Source of the DNA: Mycoplana rhizolycopersici | GTDB lineage: Bacteria; Pseudomonadota; Alphaproteobacteria; Rhizobiales; Rhizobiaceae | Length of the DNA stretch: 64,000 nt | Assembly: GCF_013378445.1 (NCBI RefSeq) | Contig: NZ_JABXYK010000009.1 | Location: 1 to 64,000 of the forward strand | Reading direction: 5' to 3' | Shown here: positions 57,159 to 64,000 of the stretch, one piece after another | Numbering within the stretch: position 1 is the stretch's first letter | Layout: the number at the start of each line of letters is the position of its first letter | Program-made: the position numbers and the translations under genes | Notes under the pieces: generated by a model | What the model was told of the DNA's origin: nothing | Seen by the model: only the letters and a program-made list of their open reading frames with translations | The model's database searches: none

Positions 57159-57193
57159 GAAAGGGGGCGCGGAACATTCCGCTCCGCGCCCCC
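57159..57193 (-). terminator. Rho-independent terminator after pnp
   Basis: On the minus strand GGGGGCGCGGA and TCCGCGCCCCC form an 11-bp stem followed by TTTC. It lies 20 bp past the pnp stop and separates pnp from the RsmC-like gene. Confidence 0.85.
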
Positions 57194-57212
57194 GAAATCG
57201 ATCGAAAAGATC

Positions 57213-59357
<2,145 letters not shown>

Positions 59358-59647
59358 GTCTTGTCCTTACGTGGTTGCGGAGATACGCACCGCCGCCTTG
59401 CCGGCGCAGGTGGCTCTATCCGCATTCATGACACATCATGGGCAAGACAACGGGAGGCTTCGCTTTGGCACCGTGTACGCCGCCCCGCTCTGGCGCTTCG
59501 CGCGCTACCGGAGACAGGCGAGCGCCTGAAGCATCCTGCAATCCTGCCCCATGACAGGTCATCGGTTGGTTCCGCAGGACCGGCCCATCCGGCCTGCTGG
59601 AATATCTCGGTTCCGGGTCTCGGAACGTTTCGCGGAAAGTCTTCCGC

Positions 59648-59688
59648 AAAAAAGCGCTGGCGGGCGTTCCATACGGAACGCCCGCCAG
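59648..59688 (-). terminator. Rho-independent terminator after rpsO
   Basis: CTGGCGGGCGTTCC and GGAACGCCCGCCAG form a perfect 14-bp stem with a 4-base loop, followed on the minus strand by CGCTTTTTT. It lies just after the rpsO stop, between rpsO and pnp. Confidence 0.92.
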
Positions 59689-59694
59689 AATTGG

Positions 59695-59964
59695 TTAGCG
59701 GCGGATGCCCAGGGCAGCAATCAGCTTGCTGTAGCGGGCTTCGTCCTTCTTCTTGAGGTAGTCAAGAAGCGAGCGGCGGCTTGAAACCAGCGTCAGAAGG
59801 CCACGACGGGAGTGGTTGTCCTTCTTGTGGTCCTTGAAGTGACCGGTCAGGTTGTTGATGCGCTCGGTGAGGATCGCAACCTGAACTTCCGGAGAACCGG
59901 TGTCGCCTTCGACGGTTGCATATTCCTTGATCAGCGCAGCCTTGCGCTCGGCAGTGATCGACAT
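59695..59964 (-). CDS. rpsO: 30S ribosomal protein S15
   Basis: An 89-residue ribosomal protein ([46 protein letters not shown], ending LIAALGIRR), which binds 16S rRNA early in 30S assembly. ATG 59964 has AGAAAGGATAAT upstream. In most related genomes rpsO directly follows truB; here a sensor kinase gene lies between. Confidence 0.97.
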   Translation of the reverse strand: MSITAERKAALIKEYATVEGDTGSPEVQVAILTERINNLTGHFKDHKKDNHSRRGLLTLVSSRRSLLDYLKKKDEARYSKLIAALGIRR

Positions 59965-60144
59965 CGTATTATCCTTTCTGAAATCGGAGGACTTGGGACG
60001 CCAGTCGCCGGGATGTCGTCCAGCGACGGCCATGAAGGCATGGCGGGATACAGTCCCGCATGCTGGCGCTGCCTATAAACCATTCAATGCAGAAATGGAA
60101 GAGCCGTCGAAAGACCGTGTCGGCACCCTCGCCGGCAACGGCGG

Positions 60145-61875
60145 TCAGGCGCCCGAACTCGCGTTGCCGCCCCCCTGATCCCCCTCGCCCTTCAGCTGCG
60201 CAAGCGGGATCCAGACCAGCCATTCTATGCCGTCCGGCCTCATGTTGCGCTCGAGCTCCGCCTGCAGCGCCATGCCCAGCATCCGCTCCAGAACGACGCT
60301 GCCGAAGCCCTTTCGCTCCGTGGCGACCTGCTCCCGATCGATATCTGCGCCCCGTTCGCGCCAGACCAGGGCCAGCCGCCCGTCCTCGATCGTCCAGGAA
60401 CAGTCAACGATGCCACGCTCGTTCGCCAGCGCGCCATATTTGGAGGCGTTCGTGGCCAGCTCGTGCAGCGCCATGCCAAGGGTCTGGGCGGCCTGGCTGT
60501 CGATACGCACCGACGGCCCGGCTATCCGCACCCGTGCGCCGTTGTCCGGGATGAAGGGCTTCAGCTGGTTTCTTGCGAGCTCGGCAAGTTCCACCCCCTG
60601 TGCCGCATGCGCGATCATCAGATCGGTCGAACGCGCCAGACCCGCCACGCGCTTGCGGAAGGTGTCGGCAAACACCGTCGCGGAATCGGCCGCATTGGCG
60701 GACTGGTTCAGCATGGCCTGGATGACCGTCAATTGGTTTTTCGAGCGATGCGCAACCTCCCGCATCAGGAAGCGGATTTCGTTTTCCGCTCTCGCCCGGG
60801 CGTCGGCAGCTTCCGACAGCGACTTGGAGACGGTGTCGAGCTCGGAGATCACGTGCCGGCGCGGCGGGACGCCCTTTCCGAGCCCCAGTCGTGTCGCGTC
60901 GCGCGCCAGCTGCCGGACGTCGCGGGAAACCGCCCTGGCGATAAGGATCGCAGCGGCAGCGGCCAGTCCTGCGAAAGCGGCACCGCCGAGAACCAGCCAG
61001 AGAAACGATGCCTTGGCCGGGGCCTGGACGTCGGAGGCCTTCGCCCAGGCGACGATCTTCCAGCCGGTGAGCGCGGAGAAGTCGGTCACGACCTGATAGT
61101 CCGTATCGTCATGACGCGCATCGCCAATGCCGATCCTAAGGGCCGGAACGACCTGCAAGAAGAAAGGCTTGCCTACGGTGGTCGCCGGATCCGTAGAAAC
61201 GATGACGGTGCCTGCATCGTCGAGAACTGCGGCGTTCCACCCGGGCGAAAGAATATCGCGATGCACCGTCCCGAGGAAGTCCTCCGCGTTCTGGGTCAGC
61301 GTCAGAAGGATCTGTTCCCCGGATGCCAGCGTCACCGGCATGTGCACGTTGAAGACCCATTTCTTCGCGGTCTGCCCGTAGAAAAGCCGCGACACGGTGG
61401 GCTTGCCGTTTTCGAATGCCCGTTGTGCCGTCTCCCTGTCAGAGGTCGGACCGAGGGCCGTGCCGTAGGGCACGCGGGTATTCAGCCGTTGATCGAAATT
61501 CCTGTCGATCACAAGCAGGTAGTCGTTGGTCCCCGCCAGCGCCTTTTCGGCCTGATCCTGCAGGCCGCGGAAATCGCCGCGCAACAACTGCTCGGACGTC
61601 GCCAGCACCGCAAGCGTCGACAGCATCGACGTTATTTCACGCTCGATGACGCGCCCCACGGCGCCTGTCGATGTTCGCAGCAGCGATTCCTGCACGCGCT
61701 CCTGCGCCTCGTTGGCACGGTCGAGAAGCACGGCGGAGAATATGAACGGTGGGACGATCGCCAGCAGGATCAGCGACACGAGGTAGAAGGCGATAGGATG
61801 CCGGAAGCGACTACGCCAGCGGAAGGCGCTCTTTTCCGACGATTGCTGCGACTTCTTCTGGTCAGAGATCGTCAA
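60145..61875 (-). CDS. HWE-family sensor histidine kinase
   Basis: A 576-residue membrane sensor. One helix near residues 28-50 and a second near 290-310 enclose a periplasmic sensing region of about 240 residues, of the dCACHE type by length. The HWE kinase core has the phospho-accepting histidine in LMREVAHRSKNQL (H376), the HELATNASKYGA box, the W-x-E motif in LVWRERG and a terminal GFGSVVLERML. HWE kinases are common in Rhizobiales, often in stress or light responses. No response regulator is adjacent. It is inserted between truB and rpsO. Confidence 0.9.
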   Translation of the reverse strand: MTISDQKKSQQSSEKSAFRWRSRFRHPIAFYLVSLILLAIVPPFIFSAVLLDRANEAQERVQESLLRTSTGAVGRVIEREITSMLSTLAVLATSEQLLRGDFRGLQDQAEKALAGTNDYLLVIDRNFDQRLNTRVPYGTALGPTSDRETAQRAFENGKPTVSRLFYGQTAKKWVFNVHMPVTLASGEQILLTLTQNAEDFLGTVHRDILSPGWNAAVLDDAGTVIVSTDPATTVGKPFFLQVVPALRIGIGDARHDDTDYQVVTDFSALTGWKIVAWAKASDVQAPAKASFLWLVLGGAAFAGLAAAAAILIARAVSRDVRQLARDATRLGLGKGVPPRRHVISELDTVSKSLSEAADARARAENEIRFLMREVAHRSKNQLTVIQAMLNQSANAADSATVFADTFRKRVAGLARSTDLMIAHAAQGVELAELARNQLKPFIPDNGARVRIAGPSVRIDSQAAQTLGMALHELATNASKYGALANERGIVDCSWTIEDGRLALVWRERGADIDREQVATERKGFGSVVLERMLGMALQAELERNMRPDGIEWLVWIPLAQLKGEGDQGGGNASSGA

Positions 61876-62061
61876 CCGATGGCCCCTCTGCTGCCATGAG
61901 CGCCGAACGGCCGCCTTGCGCTACGGCCGATGCCGCCAAGCTGGCGGCGACATCCGTCTATTGAGCCTTTCACAGCCCGCGAAATCAAGACGCCAATGGC
62001 GCTTTGGCCCGACGGCAAGGCAACGACTGCCGACGAAAGCCGCCGGCGACCCCGGATTTCG

Positions 62062-62997
62062 TTAGCCGGCGAACACGCGCTTGGGACGGAACTCCCCGCC
62101 GGCGATCTCTCCGATCGCCACCAGCTTGCCGCGCGCCGTGGCATAGGCCTCGTCGGCGGAAACCGGCGCATCGCGCCCGCGCAGGATGATGGGGTTGCCC
62201 ATCCGCAGCCGATGCGCCTGATCGTCATTGATGACGATCTGCGGCAGGTTGGAAAGCGCCTCGCCGGTATCGATCAGGAACGCGTCCAGCGCGGCGAGCC
62301 GCTCGGCTTCGTCCTCGATCTCTTCCAGCGCGGTCAACGCCGACAGCGGTACCATCGTGTCCTCGCCGAAGGGAGCGACATAGGTGCGACGCAGCTCGGA
62401 TATGTGGCCGAAGCAGCCGAGGTCACGGCCGAAGTCACGGGCGAGCGCCCGGACATAGGTGCCCTTGCCGCACTCGACCTCGAACCTTGCGGTATTCGCA
62501 TCAGGGCAACCCAAGAGGGTCAGGCGATGGATCTCGACCTCGCGCGAGGGAATTTCGACCGTCTCGCCGTCGCGGGCGATGTCGTAGGCGCGCTCGCCGT
62601 CAATCTTGATCGCCGAAAATTGCGGCGGCACCTGCTGGATGACGCCGGTGTAGCCCGGCAGCAGCGCCTTGATGGCCTCGGGCGCGGGGCGGCCGTCCGA
62701 AGACCGCGTCACATCACCCTCGAGATCGTCGGTCGCCCGCTCTTCGCCCCAGGTAACGGTGAATTCGTAGATCTTGCGCCCATCCATCACATAGGGGACG
62801 GTCTTCGTCGCATCGCCAAGCGCGATTGGCAGCATGCCGGAGGCAAGCGGGTCGAGCGTGCCGGCATGTCCGGCCTTCTGCGCCTTGAACAGCCACTTGA
62901 TCTTGGAGACGGCCTCGGTGGAGCCGAAATCGAACGGCTTGTCGAGAATCAGCCAGCCCGAAATCGGGCGGCCCTTCGGTTTGCGGGGTCTGGACAT
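62062..62997 (-). CDS. truB: tRNA pseudouridine(55) synthase
   Basis: A 311-residue enzyme that makes pseudouridine 55 in the T-loop of tRNAs. The catalytic aspartate is in [16 protein letters not shown] (D49). The start [35 protein letters not shown] and [20 protein letters not shown] are family traits. It follows rbfA by 10 bp. Confidence 0.97.
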   Translation of the reverse strand: MSRPRKPKGRPISGWLILDKPFDFGSTEAVSKIKWLFKAQKAGHAGTLDPLASGMLPIALGDATKTVPYVMDGRKIYEFTVTWGEERATDDLEGDVTRSSDGRPAPEAIKALLPGYTGVIQQVPPQFSAIKIDGERAYDIARDGETVEIPSREVEIHRLTLLGCPDANTARFEVECGKGTYVRALARDFGRDLGCFGHISELRRTYVAPFGEDTMVPLSALTALEEIEDEAERLAALDAFLIDTGEALSNLPQIVINDDQAHRLRMGNPIILRGRDAPVSADEAYATARGKLVAIGEIAGGEFRPKRVFAG

Positions 62998-63007
62998 ATT
63001 TTTCTAT

Positions 63008-63409
63008 TTATTCTTCGTCGGTTTCGTCGAGGTCGCGTGCGACCTCGGGAGAGCGCAAAAGCTCGTCGATCTTCTTGTAGTTGTCGAAGCTCGTGTCATC
63101 GCGGAAGCGCACGTCCGGCATGTACTTCATCTGCCGCAGTTGCGGACCGAGACGGCCGCGGATGTACTTGGCATTGCGGTTGAGTGCATCGATGACGGCT
63201 GCGTGGTCAGGAACGCCGAGGGGCGTCACAAAGGCCGTCGCATGCTTGAGATCGGGTGACATACGCACTTCCGAAATGGAAATGACGGTTTTCTCGATCA
63301 ACGGATCGCGCACTTCGCCACGCTGCAGCACCTGGGTGATCGCGGCGCGAACCTGTTCACCGACGCGCAGCATGCGCTGCGAGGGCGCGGAGGACGTTGC
63401 TCTGGTCAT
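63008..63409 (-). CDS. rbfA: 30S ribosome-binding factor A
   Basis: A 133-residue KH-like factor for 16S rRNA maturation and cold adaptation ([60 protein letters not shown]). ATG 63409 has AAGGTAACGACA upstream. It lies just downstream of a terminator-like hairpin that separates it from infB. Confidence 0.96.
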   Translation of the reverse strand: MTRATSSAPSQRMLRVGEQVRAAITQVLQRGEVRDPLIEKTVISISEVRMSPDLKHATAFVTPLGVPDHAAVIDALNRNAKYIRGRLGPQLRQMKYMPDVRFRDDTSFDNYKKIDELLRSPEVARDLDETDEE

Positions 63410-63422
63410 TGTCGTTACCTTC

Positions 63423-63460
63423 AAAAAAATGCGAGCGCCGAAACCCTCCGGCGCCCGCAT
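63423..63460 (-). terminator. Terminator-like hairpin between infB and rbfA
   Basis: On the minus strand ATGCGGGCGCCG and CGGCGCTCGCAT pair over 12 bp (one G-U) around an 8-base loop, followed by TTTTTTT. It lies 22 bp past the infB stop and only 13 bp before the rbfA start, so it would attenuate readthrough within the operon. Confidence 0.8.
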
Positions 63461-63481
63461 GACAACTGCCTGAACGAGCCG

Positions 63482-64000
63482 TTACAGCGTGCGCGTAACG
63501 TGCTCCACGCGGAAGCACTCGATCGTGTCGCCGGCGCGGATGTCCTCGTAGTTCTCGAAGGCCATGCCGCATTCCTGGCCGGACTGCACTTCGGAGACTT
63601 CGTCCTTGAAGCGCTTGAGCGTCTTGAGCTTGCCTTCGTGGATGACGACGTTGTCGCGAACGAGGCGTACACCCGATCCACGCTCGACCTTGCCTTCCGT
63701 GACGCGGCAACCCGCGACCTTGCCGACCTTGGTGATGTTGAACACCTCCAGGATCTCGGCATTGCCGAGGAAGGTCTCGCGCCGTTCGGGCGACAGCAGG
63801 CCCGACATCGCCGCCTTCACGTCATCCACCAGATCGTAGATGATGTTGTAGTAGCGAATCTCGATGCCCTGGCGCTCGGCGAGGCTGCGGGCCTGCGAAT
63901 TGGCGCGAACATTGAAGCCGATGATCGCCGCATTCGAGGCTTCCGCCAGCGAAATGTCGGACTCGGTGATGCCGCCAGCGCCCGAATGGACGATGCGGGC
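63482..64000 (-). CDS. infB: Translation initiation factor IF-2, C-terminal part (5' end outside window)
   Basis: The last 172 codons of infB are present; the GTPase domain is beyond the window edge. The visible part is the end of domain [23 protein letters not shown] and [20 protein letters not shown], then domain IV with [40 protein letters not shown] and the fMet-tRNA-binding C2 fold. Followed by rbfA and truB on the same strand. Confidence 0.95.
   Translation of the reverse strand, partial: ARIVHSGAGGITESDISLAEASNAAIIGFNVRANSQARSLAERQGIEIRYYNIIYDLVDDVKAAMSGLLSPERRETFLGNAEILEVFNITKVGKVAGCRVTEGKVERGSGVRLVRDNVVIHEGKLKTLKRFKDEVSEVQSGQECGMAFENYEDIRAGDTIECFRVEHVTRTL

Overview
The window looks like a chromosomal segment of an alphaproteobacterium of the family Rhizobiaceae (Rhizobium/Agrobacterium/Ensifer/Shinella group). 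Several things point there: the infB-rbfA-truB-rpsO-pnp block, the irr-fabA-fabB-fabI block, the aroA-cmk-rpsA block with a class II (CP4-like) EPSP synthase, a FYDLN-acid (TIGR02300) protein, a BA14K protein, a HWE histidine kinase, and a RIME-like intergenic palindrome. No rRNA genes are present. I see two tRNA genes (Ala-GGC and Leu-CAG) and no CRISPR array.

Bases 1-5835 are mobile. The right end of an IS3-family insertion sequence (1-126) has cut off the C-terminus of a DEAD/DEAH helicase gene. Upstream of it is a compact minus-strand mobilisation operon: a MobC-like protein, a relaxase, a small multi-membrane-segment protein, a 73-aa protein, a VirD4-like coupling ATPase with no membrane domain, and an unknown 133-aa protein. 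Most of its genes overlap by ATGA. Bases 6174-7121 hold a MarR-DUF1398 pair with a large palindromic operator. Bases 7264-15215 form a cell-surface/exopolysaccharide-type accessory block: a secreted beta-helix/RTX protein, a large two-domain glycosyltransferase, a GT8-like glycosyltransferase and a PhyH-like dioxygenase. The whole accessory region lies on the 3' side of tRNA-Ala(GGC), as expected of a tRNA-anchored island.

From 15.6 kb onward the content is mostly core. TIGR02300, aroA, cmk and rpsA are followed by rhizobial hypothetical genes, a ribonuclease D-like exonuclease, a class I amidotransferase, a P-loop nucleoside-kinase-like protein, DUF805, pyrC, a Crp/Fnr regulator, a receiver-domain protein, DoxX, a SelT/W/H-like protein, BA14K and a phosphohexomutase. 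tRNA-Leu is followed by an accessory hydrolase-like gene.

Bases 34.3-43.0 kb form a propionyl-CoA module. A PccR-type regulator is transcribed divergently from pccB, a 125-aa gene, pccA, methylmalonyl-CoA mutase and a hotdog thioesterase. Together they convert propionyl-CoA to succinyl-CoA; the epimerase is not in the window. Then come an MFS pump, lepA, two GNAT proteins, an NTF2-like protein and an MFS/XRE-cupin divergent pair. The fabI-fabB-fabA operon for unsaturated fatty acid synthesis lies divergent from irr. The window ends with envelope/methyltransferase genes and the translation/RNA block pnp, rpsO, a HWE kinase, truB, rbfA and the 3' part of infB.
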